The position numbers and the translations under genes are program-made. From assembly GCA_051002235.1 (NCBI GenBank), contig JBPCMN010000005.1, forward strand, positions 1 to 64,000: a DNA stretch of 64,000 bases. The letters are read 5' to 3'. Below are positions 15,860 through 24,007 of the stretch, in pieces. Within the stretch, counting starts at the first letter, position 1; each line of letters opens with the position of its first letter. Below the pieces are notes generated by a model. The model had not been told where the DNA came from, ran no database searches, and saw only the letters and a program-made list of their open reading frames with translations. The DNA is from JBPCMN01 sp013695115. Its GTDB lineage: Bacteria; Actinomycetota; Acidimicrobiia; IMCC26256; JACDBD01.

Positions 15860-16663
15860 GGCCGATGCCAGCTCGGCCAGAGCCGCGAGTTGCTCGATGT
15901 AGTGGTCCACCGAGTGGTGCACGAACCGCGCGCTGAGGATCGTGGTCCCGATCTCGGCGAACGTGGCCAGCCGCTCGGCGACGCGCTCGGGCGCGGCGCC
16001 GGGGTCGAGCGGGCGCTCGTTCTGGAGCACGAGCGCGAGCGAGGTGCCGCGCCGCGCCCACGCGTCGCTCTGACGGGCACGCTCGAGCATCGTGGCGAGG
16101 TCGGCGGTACCGATACCGAACGGCGCCCAGCCGTCGGCGAGCTCGACCGCCCGACGCAGCGACCGGGCGGTGCGACCGCCGATCCAGATCGGGACGCGCT
16201 CCTGGACCGCGTGGGGATCGACCACGAAGCCCTCGTACTCGTAGTGGGCGCCCGAGTACGACGGCTCCGGCTGTGAGAGCGACGCCCGCAAGGCGCGGAT
16301 GGCGTCGTCACCGCGCTCCCCGCGGTCATCGAACGGGGCGCCGAGCAGGTCGAACTCCTCCTCGAGCGATCCCACCCCGACACCGAGGATCAGCCGCCCA
16401 CCGCACACCCGGTCGAGGGTTCCATAGCGCTTGGCGATCGCGAGGGGATGGTGGTAGCCGAGCACGAGCACGAACGTCGCCAGCCGGATGGTGCTGGTCC
16501 GGGCGGCGAGGTAGCCGAACGTCGCCAACGGGTCCCAGTACGTCGCCCCCCGCACCTCGGCGACGGCGCGTGGCACGGCCACGTGCTCGCTGCAGGTGAC
16601 GTGGTGGTACCCGAGCCGTTCGGCTTCGACAACGACCCGCTCGACCTCGGCGATCCCGGCCAT
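15857..16663 (-). CDS. LLM-class F420-dependent oxidoreductase, N-terminus uncertain
   Basis: A luciferase-like TIM-barrel protein, 268 residues from ATG 16663. GYHHVTCSEHV, IRLATFVLVLGYHHPLAIAKRYGTLD, RLILGVGVGSLEEEF and VPIWIGGRT are clear. From the ATG the first barrel strand would be missing: homologues begin about 22 residues earlier with a segment matching the upstream codons QLGIITPVVTRLPGAHARWEE. The only codon available at that earlier start is ACG (16729-16727), 3 nt after the stop of the upstream dehydrogenase. A non-AUG start or a mutated start codon is therefore likely. Confidence 0.85.
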   Translation of the reverse strand: MAGIAEVERVVVEAERLGYHHVTCSEHVAVPRAVAEVRGATYWDPLATFGYLAARTSTIRLATFVLVLGYHHPLAIAKRYGTLDRVCGGRLILGVGVGSLEEEFDLLGAPFDDRGERGDDAIRALRASLSQPEPSYSGAHYEYEGFVVDPHAVQERVPIWIGGRTARSLRRAVELADGWAPFGIGTADLATMLERARQSDAWARRGTSLALVLQNERPLDPGAAPERVAERLATFAEIGTTILSARFVHHSVDHYIEQLAALAELASA

Positions 16664-16732
16664 CTCCTCCCAGCGCGCGTGCGCGCCCGGCAGGCGCGTG
16701 ACGACGGGAGTGATGATGCCGAGCTGCGTGGG

Positions 16733-17953
16733 TTACTTCCTGGGCAGCAGGGCGCGGTCGGCGATGATGTTCTTCTGCACCTCGGTGGCGCCGGCGCCGA
16801 TCGAGGTGTAGCGCTGGAACGAGTAGAGGCGGGTCCAACTGCCGCCGTCGACGGCGTCGGGCCCGCCCTTGGCCAGCAACCCCGACGGTCCCAGCAGGTC
16901 GACCGCCAGCTCCGCCAGCGTCTGGGCGAGGTGGCTCCACTGGAGCTTGGCCAGCGGCACCTCGGGCCAGTTCTTCTGGCCCTTGATGATCTTGGTGAGC
17001 GCCCGGTAGTTGAGGAGCTTGGTGAACTCGATGTCGGTGTAGGCGCGCGCGATCCGCTCGCGGATCTCGGGGTCGTCGAGCGAGTCCGGGTTGGTGGCGC
17101 GCGCCGCCGAGATCATCGACCGCAGGTCGGACGCCATCGCGATCGCCAGACCGGCGGTGCCGACCCGCTCGTGACCGAGGGTCCCCATCGCCACCTGCCA
17201 CCCCGCGCCCTCGTCACCGAGGCGGTACTCGGCGGGGATGTGGGTGTCGGTGAAGAACACCTCGTTGAACAGCTCGTCGCCCACGATGTCCTTGATCGGG
17301 CGGATGTCGATGCCGGGCGCCTCCATGTCGACGATGAACGCGGTGATGCCCTCGTGCTTCGCGCCCCGTTCGATCGCGCCCGGATCGGTGCGGAGCAGGA
17401 ACAGTCCCCACTTCGCCAGGTGCGCGGTCGAGATCCAGATCTTCTGGCCGTTGACGATGTACTCGTCGCCGTCCCGGATCGCGGTCGTGCGCAGGTTGGC
17501 GAGGTCGGAGCCGGCCTGAGGCTCGCTGAAGCCCTGGCACCAGTGCTCGGACGCGTCGAGGATCCCGGGAAGCCAGCGGTCCTTCTGCTCGTCGGTGCCC
17601 CACTTGATGATCATGGGGCCGATCTGCCAGATGCCGTTGGCGTTGTAGACCCCGGGCGCGCGCTGGCTCGACATCTCCTCGGAGTACAAGACGTTCTGCA
17701 CCGGCGTGGCCTCGCGCCCGCCCCAGTCCTTGGGCCAGTTGATCGCGGCCCACCGGCCCTCGTGGAGCCGGCGTTGCCAGTCCTTGCGGCGCTCCTGGGT
17801 GCGGGCGACGCCGGTCTGGGTGCCGCCCTGGCGGCCGCCCCCCGGGTCTTCGTCACCACCCCAGTCGGCCCGGAACTTGGGCAGGTTCTCGTCGAGCCAG
17901 GCCCGCAGCTCGTCGCGGAACGCCAAGTCCTCTGGCGCGTAGGAGAAGTCCAT
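16733..17953 (-). CDS. acyl-CoA dehydrogenase, long subunit type
   Basis: A 406-residue dehydrogenase with CQGFSEPQAGSDLANLRTTA, the flavin strand GDEYIVNGQKIW and C-terminal SIGAGATEVQKNIIADRALL. It belongs to the mycobacterial-type branch in which many members act as one half of alpha2-beta2 heterotetramers on steroid CoA esters. It faces the shorter dehydrogenase at 18114 across a shared intergenic region, so the two are candidate partners. Promoter: TAGTGT 9 nt before the ATG beside palindrome site 3. Confidence 0.92.
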   Translation of the reverse strand: MDFSYAPEDLAFRDELRAWLDENLPKFRADWGGDEDPGGGRQGGTQTGVARTQERRKDWQRRLHEGRWAAINWPKDWGGREATPVQNVLYSEEMSSQRAPGVYNANGIWQIGPMIIKWGTDEQKDRWLPGILDASEHWCQGFSEPQAGSDLANLRTTAIRDGDEYIVNGQKIWISTAHLAKWGLFLLRTDPGAIERGAKHEGITAFIVDMEAPGIDIRPIKDIVGDELFNEVFFTDTHIPAEYRLGDEGAGWQVAMGTLGHERVGTAGLAIAMASDLRSMISAARATNPDSLDDPEIRERIARAYTDIEFTKLLNYRALTKIIKGQKNWPEVPLAKLQWSHLAQTLAELAVDLLGPSGLLAKGGPDAVDGGSWTRLYSFQRYTSIGAGATEVQKNIIADRALLPRK

Positions 17954-17962
17954 CCGGCGCGA

Positions 17963-17981
17963 ACACTAACATTCGTGTCAG
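17963..17981. promoter_or_regulatory. CTGAC-N6-GTCAG-type palindrome, site 3, with -10 box
   Basis: CTAACATTCGTGTCAG (17966-17981) matches the shared palindrome with one changed half-site base. On the minus strand TAGTGT (17968-17963) overlaps its edge and lies 9 nt before ATG 17953. Confidence 0.55.
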
Positions 17982-17996
17982 TTTTCTCCCGGGGAG

Positions 17997-18113
17997 CGAG
18001 ATGTTGGCGCGCGTAGCGAGCTCCGGCCCGAATGGGCCGGAGCGCAGCGGAGCAGAGCCGAGCGAGCGCCCGCGGGCCGGGTATCCCGGCCCGCAGCGAG
18101 CGAGGCCATAGAG
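17997..18113 (+). repeat. dispersed GC-rich hairpin element, type A (copy 2, double)
   Basis: Two perfect hairpins: GCTCCGGCCC with GGGCCGGAGC (18020-18043, loop GAAT) and GCGGGCCGGG with CCCGGCCCGC (18072-18094, loop TAT). The second is bordered by GAGCGAGCG on the left and AGCGAGCGAGG on the right. The right border puts GAGG about 8 nt before the ATG at 18114. The same border-hairpin-border layout recurs at 38881, 52370 and, in variant form, 40011 and 47436. Confidence 0.65.
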
Positions 18114-19208
18114 ATGGACTTCACTTTCTCTGCTGATCAGGAGGCGCTGCGCGACGCGGTGCGGTCCTTCCTCGCCAACGAGGCGCCCGGCAGCTACGTG
18201 CGCGCGATGGCCGACGACGAACGCGGCTTCACCGACGGGCATTGGGAGAAGGTCGCCGAGATGGGCTGGCCCGGGTTGCTCGTCCCCGAGGATCACGGGG
18301 GAATCGGCCTCGGGCTCGTCGACATGGTCGTCGTGATGGAGGAGATGGGCCGGCTCCCGCTGCCGGGCCCGTTCTTCTCGTCGAGCGTCCTGGCCACGCT
18401 GGCCGCCGATCGCCTCGGTGCCCACGACCTGCTCGAGCCGCTGGCGTCGGGCACGCTGCGGGGCACGGTGGCCCTGGAGGAGCAGGGCCACGGCGACCCC
18501 GTCGATCGCGTCCGCGCCCGGGCGCGCCGCAAGGGCGCCGACTGGATCGTCACCGGCGCCAAGCCGTTGGTGCTCGACGGCCATACCGCCGACTGGGCCA
18601 TCGTCGTCGCCCGCACCGACGAGGGCCTGGGCTCGTTCCTGCTCGAGGCGCCGAAGGGTGAGGCGGTCCCGACGCTCGACCCGACCCGCAAGGCCGCCCG
18701 GCTCGTGCTCGAGGAGGAGCGCGTCGTCGCGATCGGCCCCCGCACCGACCACACCGCGATCTGGCGGCGGGTGGTCGACGACGCCGCCGTCGCCATGAGC
18801 GCCGAGCTCGTGGGCGCGTCGGAGGCCGCGCTGAACCTCGCGGTCGAGTACGCCAAGGCCCGGGTGCAGTTCGACCGGCCCATCGCCACGTTCCAGGCGA
18901 TCCGGCACAAGGCCGTCGACATGCTGCACCGGCTCGAGCTTGCCCGGGTCGGGACGCACTACGCCGCCTGGGCGTCCGACGTCGACGACGAGCAGCGCGA
19001 GCGCGCCGCGGCGATGGCCAAGGGGTTCGTGGGCGAGGCCGCGGTGTTCATCAGCGGCGAGGACATCCAGATCCACGGCGGCGTCGGCTTCACCTGGGAC
19101 TGCGACGCCCACTTCTATTACAAGCGGGCCAAGCAGAACGACGGCATGCTCGGCTACCAGGGCTGGCAGCGCCACCGCCTCGCCGACCTGGTGCTCGACT
19201 CGGCTTGA
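18114..19208 (+). CDS. acyl-CoA dehydrogenase, short subunit type
   Basis: A 364-residue dehydrogenase, shorter than its neighbours. It has the N-terminal helical domain, EYAKARVQFDRPIATFQAIRHK and the hallmark IQIHGGVGFTWDCDAHFYYKRA of the short subunit of mycobacterial alpha2-beta2 enzymes. A mid-protein region replaces the usual SEPGAGSD block. I infer pairing with the long dehydrogenase at 16733-17953. The ATG directly follows the hairpin element. The next gene starts inside its stop codon (TTGA). Confidence 0.92.
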   Translation: MDFTFSADQEALRDAVRSFLANEAPGSYVRAMADDERGFTDGHWEKVAEMGWPGLLVPEDHGGIGLGLVDMVVVMEEMGRLPLPGPFFSSSVLATLAADRLGAHDLLEPLASGTLRGTVALEEQGHGDPVDRVRARARRKGADWIVTGAKPLVLDGHTADWAIVVARTDEGLGSFLLEAPKGEAVPTLDPTRKAARLVLEEERVVAIGPRTDHTAIWRRVVDDAAVAMSAELVGASEAALNLAVEYAKARVQFDRPIATFQAIRHKAVDMLHRLELARVGTHYAAWASDVDDEQRERAAAMAKGFVGEAAVFISGEDIQIHGGVGFTWDCDAHFYYKRAKQNDGMLGYQGWQRHRLADLVLDSA

Positions 19209-20893
19209 GCAACAAGGTCGCGCCGCTGCGCGACGCGGTCGCCGAGCACGTGCGCGCCGGCGATGCACTCCACGTCATGGTCGGGCACACCCGCTGGACC
19301 GCCGCGGCGCGCGAGGCCGTGCGCCAGTGGTGGGGGCGCGATCCCGGGTTCACGCTGATGATGCTCAGCCTCTCGAGCCTGGGGACGCTGTTCTTCCGCG
19401 GCGGCCTGGTGCGCGGGGTCGTGACCGGGTACTCGGGCGACACGTTCCCCAACTTCACCCCCAACCCGATCTTCGCTGCCGCGTACGAGAAGGGTGAGGT
19501 CGACGTCGAGCACTGGTCGTTCCTCGCCTTCTCCCAGCGCCTCGAAGCCGCGGCGCGCGGATTGCCGGCGATCGTGACCCGCTCCATCGGCGGGTCGTCG
19601 ATGGAAGCCAACGATGCCTACACCCGGGTCGATACCGCCCGGGGTGAGATCGGGCTGCTCTCGCCGCTCGTCCCCGACGTCGCCTTGCTGCACGCGCCGG
19701 TCGCCGACGCGGCGGGCAACGTCGCCATCCACCCGCCCCTGCTCGAGGGGGTGTGGGGTGCACTGGCCGCCCGCCGCGGCGCCGTCGTGACCGTGGAGCG
19801 GGTGGTCGAGGACCTGCGCCCGTGGTCGCACCACGTGCGCATCCCCGCTCACCGGGTGCTGGCCGTGTGCGAGGCGCCGCTCGGCGCCCACCCCGGCGGG
19901 CTCTTTACCGGCGACCTCCCTGTCGACGGGTACGGCGAGGACTACGAGTTCTGGGTCGACGCGCGCGCCGCCACCCGCGCCGACGACTTCGACGACTGGA
20001 TCCGCCACTGGGTGCTCGAGCCCGACGACCAGCACGCGTACATCGAGCGGCTGGGCGACGAGCGCGTCGAGCACCTCCGGGCGAAAGCAGCGCCGGACTC
20101 GTGGCAGGCCGACGAGGCCGCGTCCCCACCCGACCTCGAGGCCTCCCCCAACCGATGGGAGCTCGCCGCGGTCTGGGGGGCGCGCCACCTGGCCGACCGG
20201 GTCGTCGCTCTGGATGCGGACGCGGTGCTCGCGGGGGCGGGCGTCGCCAACCTTGCCGCCTGGCTCGGCGTCACCCAGGCCCGCGCCGCCGGCGCCGACG
20301 TCGAGCTCACGGCCGAGATCGGGCTGTGGGGCTACGAGCCCACGCCCGCCGACCCGTTCGTGCTCAACCACCGCAATTTCTGGCGATCGACGATGCTCGG
20401 TGACGCCGCCTTGGTGCTGGGCGCGCTCGTCGGCGGTCCCGGTACCACGACCGTCGCGTGTCTCGGGGGCGCGGAGGTCGACCGGTCGGGCAACATCAAC
20501 TCTACCCGACTCGACGACGGTCGTTTCCTCGTCGGGTCCGGGGGCGGGAACGACGTCGCCAGCGTGGCCGAGGAGTCGGTCGTGGTCGCGCTCCTCACTC
20601 CCGAGCGGACGCCGCCCCAGTGTGGCTACGTCACCTCGCCGGGGCGGACGGTGCGCGCTCTCGTGACCGACTTCGGTCTGCTCGAGAAGCGTGCCGGCGC
20701 CGACGAGCTGGTGCTCACCGCGGTCCCGGCCGGAGAGGCCCCGCAAGCCGAGCGGATCGCGGCGGCCCAGGCCGCGTGCGGGTGGGACCTCCAGGTCGTC
20801 GAGCTGGTGCGGGAGCTCGCGCCGCCGACGCCCGAGGAGATCGCGGCACTGCGCGGGTGGGACCCGCGGGGCTGGTTCCTGCGCGCCCGGTAG
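19205..20893 (+). CDS. fused IpdAB-like CoA-transferase family protein
   Basis: A 562-residue protein joining both halves of a class I CoA-transferase fold. Residues 1-290 resemble IpdA (GEIGLLSPLVPDVALLHAPV, AGNVAIHPP, EAPLGAHPGGLF, YGEDYEFWV); residues about 315-562 resemble IpdB (GGAEVDRSGNINST, GSGGGNDVAS, PTPEEIAALRGWDPRGWFL). In mycobacteria IpdA and IpdB are separate chains that open the last steroid ring as a CoA-ester hydrolase. Here they are one polypeptide, translationally coupled to the dehydrogenase before it. A steroid-like ring-opening role is inferred. Confidence 0.82.
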   Translation: MSNKVAPLRDAVAEHVRAGDALHVMVGHTRWTAAAREAVRQWWGRDPGFTLMMLSLSSLGTLFFRGGLVRGVVTGYSGDTFPNFTPNPIFAAAYEKGEVDVEHWSFLAFSQRLEAAARGLPAIVTRSIGGSSMEANDAYTRVDTARGEIGLLSPLVPDVALLHAPVADAAGNVAIHPPLLEGVWGALAARRGAVVTVERVVEDLRPWSHHVRIPAHRVLAVCEAPLGAHPGGLFTGDLPVDGYGEDYEFWVDARAATRADDFDDWIRHWVLEPDDQHAYIERLGDERVEHLRAKAAPDSWQADEAASPPDLEASPNRWELAAVWGARHLADRVVALDADAVLAGAGVANLAAWLGVTQARAAGADVELTAEIGLWGYEPTPADPFVLNHRNFWRSTMLGDAALVLGALVGGPGTTTVACLGGAEVDRSGNINSTRLDDGRFLVGSGGGNDVASVAEESVVVALLTPERTPPQCGYVTSPGRTVRALVTDFGLLEKRAGADELVLTAVPAGEAPQAERIAAAQAACGWDLQVVELVRELAPPTPEEIAALRGWDPRGWFLRAR

Positions 20894-21105
20894 GCGCGCT
20901 ACGGGCGCCCACGCCCGGTCGTGCGTCGTGTCAGCCACCGCCCGCCCCTTCCCCGCTCGCCGGGGCCGGCCGTTCTCCACGGATCGTCGGCCCACGGAGA
21001 GAGTGAATTCTGAGGGACGTTTACGGTCAGAGTGCCGTCCGCCCACGGGCCTCGAGGCGTGCGGGGGTACCCTGCCCGGCCAGCGGGTCGACCAGGGGGG
21101 TTGTC
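20894..21105 (+). other. intergenic region before the ABC importer operon
   Basis: No gene is seen. CGGGCG-CCCA-CGCCCG (20902-20917) just after the CoA-transferase stop could be a weak terminator. GGGTACCC within 21066-21075 resembles the centre of the dispersed hairpins and includes a possible TACCCT -10. A G-run and TTGTC lead into the ATG at 21106. Confidence 0.4.
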
Positions 21106-22197
21106 ATGGGGCGAGTCGCCATCCAGGGCGTGACCAAACGATTCGGCGACGTGACCGCGGTCGACCACCTCACCCTCGAGGTCGCTGACCAGGAGTTCCT
21201 CGTCCTGCTGGGGCCGTCGGGCTGCGGCAAGTCGACCGCCCTGCGCATGATCGCCGGCCTCGACGAACCCACCGAGGGCGTGATCGAGATCGGTGCGCGC
21301 GTCGTCAACGACGTCGAAGCCAAGGATCGCGACGTCGCCATGGTGTTCCAGAGCTACGCCCTCTACCCCCACATGAGCGTGCGTCGGAACATCGAGTTCC
21401 CGCTCCGGTCCCGCCGGGTCGACCGGGACGAGCGCCAGCAGTTGGTGGAGGAGGCGGCCGGGATGCTCGGCCTCGACACGCTCCTCGACCGCAAGCCCGC
21501 GCAGTTGTCCGGCGGCCAGCGCCAACGGGTGGCCCTCGCCCGCGCGATCGTCCGCCGTCCGCAGGTGTTCCTGATGGACGAGCCGCTGTCGAACCTCGAC
21601 GCCAAACTGCGGGTGCAGACCCGCGCCGAGCTCGTCGAGCTCCACCGCCGGGTCACGACCACCGTCATCTACGTGACCCACGACCAGGTCGAGGCGATGA
21701 CGATGGGCGACCGGATCGCGATTCTCAATGACGGGTTGCTCCAGCAGGTGGGCCCGCCCCAGGACGTCTACGAGCGCCCGACCAACCTGTTCGTCGCGCG
21801 TTTCATCGGGAACCCGCCCATGAACACGGTGACCGGGAAGGTCGTGCGGGCGGACGGCGGCAGGCACGCGGTGGCCGTCCCGGGAGGCGAGATCGCGGTG
21901 AAGCCAGAGATCGGAAAGGCGCTCGACCGGCTCGCGCTCGCCGAAGTCGTCGCCGGCATCCGCCCCGAGCACCTCGAGCTCGGCGCCGACGGCCCGATCG
22001 AAGCGACTGTGAGCGTGGTCGAGTCGCTCGGCCACGAGCGCCATGTGTTCTGCCGGCTCACCGACGGCCAGCCGGTGATCGTGCGCCAGCAGGCCGCGGA
22101 GGCCGCGCCGGCGGAGCAGACCCCCGCCCGACTGACCTTCGACGACGCCAACCTCCACCTCTTCGACCCGACCACTGAGCGGCGGGTGGAGGCGTGA
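21106..22197 (+). CDS. ABC importer ATP-binding protein (UgpC/MalK type)
   Basis: A 363-residue ATPase with Walker A GPSGCGKST, Q-loop MVFQSYALYPHMSV, signature LSGGQRQRVALARA, Walker B VFLMDEPLSNLD and the H-loop VTHDQVEAMT. The C-terminal OB-like regulatory domain (from about residue 240, GIRPEHLEL) is typical of carbohydrate CUT1 importers. It powers uptake through the two permeases that follow and overlaps the first by GTGA. Ligand unknown. Confidence 0.95.
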   Translation: MGRVAIQGVTKRFGDVTAVDHLTLEVADQEFLVLLGPSGCGKSTALRMIAGLDEPTEGVIEIGARVVNDVEAKDRDVAMVFQSYALYPHMSVRRNIEFPLRSRRVDRDERQQLVEEAAGMLGLDTLLDRKPAQLSGGQRQRVALARAIVRRPQVFLMDEPLSNLDAKLRVQTRAELVELHRRVTTTVIYVTHDQVEAMTMGDRIAILNDGLLQQVGPPQDVYERPTNLFVARFIGNPPMNTVTGKVVRADGGRHAVAVPGGEIAVKPEIGKALDRLALAEVVAGIRPEHLELGADGPIEATVSVVESLGHERHVFCRLTDGQPVIVRQQAAEAAPAEQTPARLTFDDANLHLFDPTTERRVEA

Positions 22198-23135
22198 CCC
22201 CGACCACCACGCCACCGACCACGGCACCCGTTGCCGAGGTACCGGCGCGGCGGCGGCGCTTCAGCCGCCGGGTTCGAGAGGCCAGCCTCGGCTACGCGCT
22301 CGTGCTCCCGTCGTTGCTCGTGTTCGGGACGTTCATCTTCTATCCGTTCTTCAAGAACTTCTACCTCGGCCTCTACCGGAACCCGCCGTTCCCGAACCTG
22401 CCCCGTAAGTGGGTCGGCTTCGAGCAGTACTCCGACATCCTCACGTCGAGCGACTTCTACAACAGCGTGAGGGTCACCGTGCTGTTCGCGCTCTACACCG
22501 TGCCGGTCGGGATCGTCCTCGGCCTCTTCCTCGCCGTGCTCGCACACCAGCGGTTGCGCGGCATCGCGATCTACCGCACGATCTTCTCGTCGAGCATCGC
22601 GACGTCGGTGGCGGTGGCGTCGGTCATCTTCAGCACCCTGATGAACCCGCGTGTCGGGCTCCTGCCGTGGCTGGGGCTCGACCCGAAGCCGCCGATCCTC
22701 CAGAACCCGACGTGGGCGCTGGTGGCGGTGTCGGTGACGACCGTGTGGCAGAACCTCGGCCTGTCCTTCATCCTGATGTCGTCGGGGCTCCAGTCGATTC
22801 CCGACGACCTGCTGGAAGCGGCGGAGGTCGACGGGGCGGGCCCGTGGTCGCGCTTCCGGAGTGTCACGCTGCCGCTGCTGTCACCCACGATCTTCTTCGC
22901 GGTGGTGGTCGGGACGATCTTCGCGTTCCAGAGCTTTGGCCAGATCGATCTGCTCACCGAGGGCGGCCCGCTCGACCGCACGAACGTGCTGACCTACGCG
23001 ATCTTCACCGAGCTCCGCGAGCGCAACGATCCCGGCGCGGCCGCGGTGCTTGCGATCGCGCTCTTCGGCATCACGCTGTTGCTCACGATCATCCAGATGC
23101 GGGTACTGGAACGGAGGGTGTTCTATGCCCGGTGA
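22194..23135 (+). CDS. ABC importer permease (UgpA/MalF type)
   Basis: A 313-residue inner-membrane permease with six helices. The EAA loop that contacts the ATPase is EAAEVDGAGPWSRFRSVTLPLL (split here as EAAEVDGAGP then FRSVTLPLL, about residues 205-226). The start is GTG overlapping the preceding stop. It forms a heterodimeric channel with the next permease. Confidence 0.93.
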   Translation: MTPTTTPPTTAPVAEVPARRRRFSRRVREASLGYALVLPSLLVFGTFIFYPFFKNFYLGLYRNPPFPNLPRKWVGFEQYSDILTSSDFYNSVRVTVLFALYTVPVGIVLGLFLAVLAHQRLRGIAIYRTIFSSSIATSVAVASVIFSTLMNPRVGLLPWLGLDPKPPILQNPTWALVAVSVTTVWQNLGLSFILMSSGLQSIPDDLLEAAEVDGAGPWSRFRSVTLPLLSPTIFFAVVVGTIFAFQSFGQIDLLTEGGPLDRTNVLTYAIFTELRERNDPGAAAVLAIALFGITLLLTIIQMRVLERRVFYAR

Positions 23136-24003
23136 CGGCGGTCAGGACTTTTACATGGGCGGAGGCCCCAAGCGCGACGGCGCCGCCCGGCGGTGGAAGC
23201 TGATTGGGCGCTACGTGCTGATTACGGCGCTCGCGTTCATCGTCATCTTTCCGATCTACATCACGGTGGTGAACTCGCTTCTCCAGCCGGACCAGATCGC
23301 CTCTCAGCCCCCCAGGTTTGTCCCGACCGACCCGCAATGGCACACCTACGATGACGCCTGGGACGGCGGCCACATGGGGAAGTACCTGCGCAACAGCTTC
23401 ATCGTCACCGGGATCATCACGGTCGGCCAGGTGGTCACCGCCATCCTGGCCGGATACGCGTTCGCGTTCCTCGAGTTCCCGCTCAAGCGGACATTGTTCG
23501 TCGCGTTCCTCGCCACGCTCATGGTGCCGTTCGAGGTTACGATCGTCACCAACCTCCAGACCATGGACTCGCTCGGTTGGCTCGACACCTACCAGGGTTT
23601 GGCGGTGCCGTTCCTCGCCACCGGCTTCGGTGCGTTCCTCTTGCGCCAGGCGTTCCTCCAGGTGCCCCGTGACCTGCAAGACGCCGCCTCCATGGACGGC
23701 TATGGGCATCTCCGGTTCATGGTCCGGGTGGCGGTCCCGCTCGCCCGGCCCGCGGTCGCGGCGTTGACCGTCTTTGCCTTCCTCGCGGCGTGGAACCAGT
23801 ACCTCTGGCCGCTGCTGGTGACCGAGGACGACCGACTGCGCACCGTGCAGATCGGCCTCAAGCAACTGCGCCAGACGAGCCTGGACGAGGTCAATGTGAC
23901 TTTCGCCGGGGCGATCATCGCCGCGGTCCCGCTGCTGATCCTGCTGATTTTCTTCCAGAAGCAACTCGTGCGCGGGCTCACCGCCGGCGCCGTGAAAGGC
24001 TGA
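23125..24003 (+). CDS. ABC importer permease (UgpE/MalG type)
   Basis: A 292-residue permease with six helices and the EAA-type loop DAASMDGYGHLRFMVRVAVPL. The ATG at 23125 lies inside the end of the upstream permease gene and is preceded by GGAGGG. It completes the importer channel. Confidence 0.93.
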   Translation: MPGDGGQDFYMGGGPKRDGAARRWKLIGRYVLITALAFIVIFPIYITVVNSLLQPDQIASQPPRFVPTDPQWHTYDDAWDGGHMGKYLRNSFIVTGIITVGQVVTAILAGYAFAFLEFPLKRTLFVAFLATLMVPFEVTIVTNLQTMDSLGWLDTYQGLAVPFLATGFGAFLLRQAFLQVPRDLQDAASMDGYGHLRFMVRVAVPLARPAVAALTVFAFLAAWNQYLWPLLVTEDDRLRTVQIGLKQLRQTSLDEVNVTFAGAIIAAVPLLILLIFFQKQLVRGLTAGAVKG

Positions 24004-24007
24004 ACCG

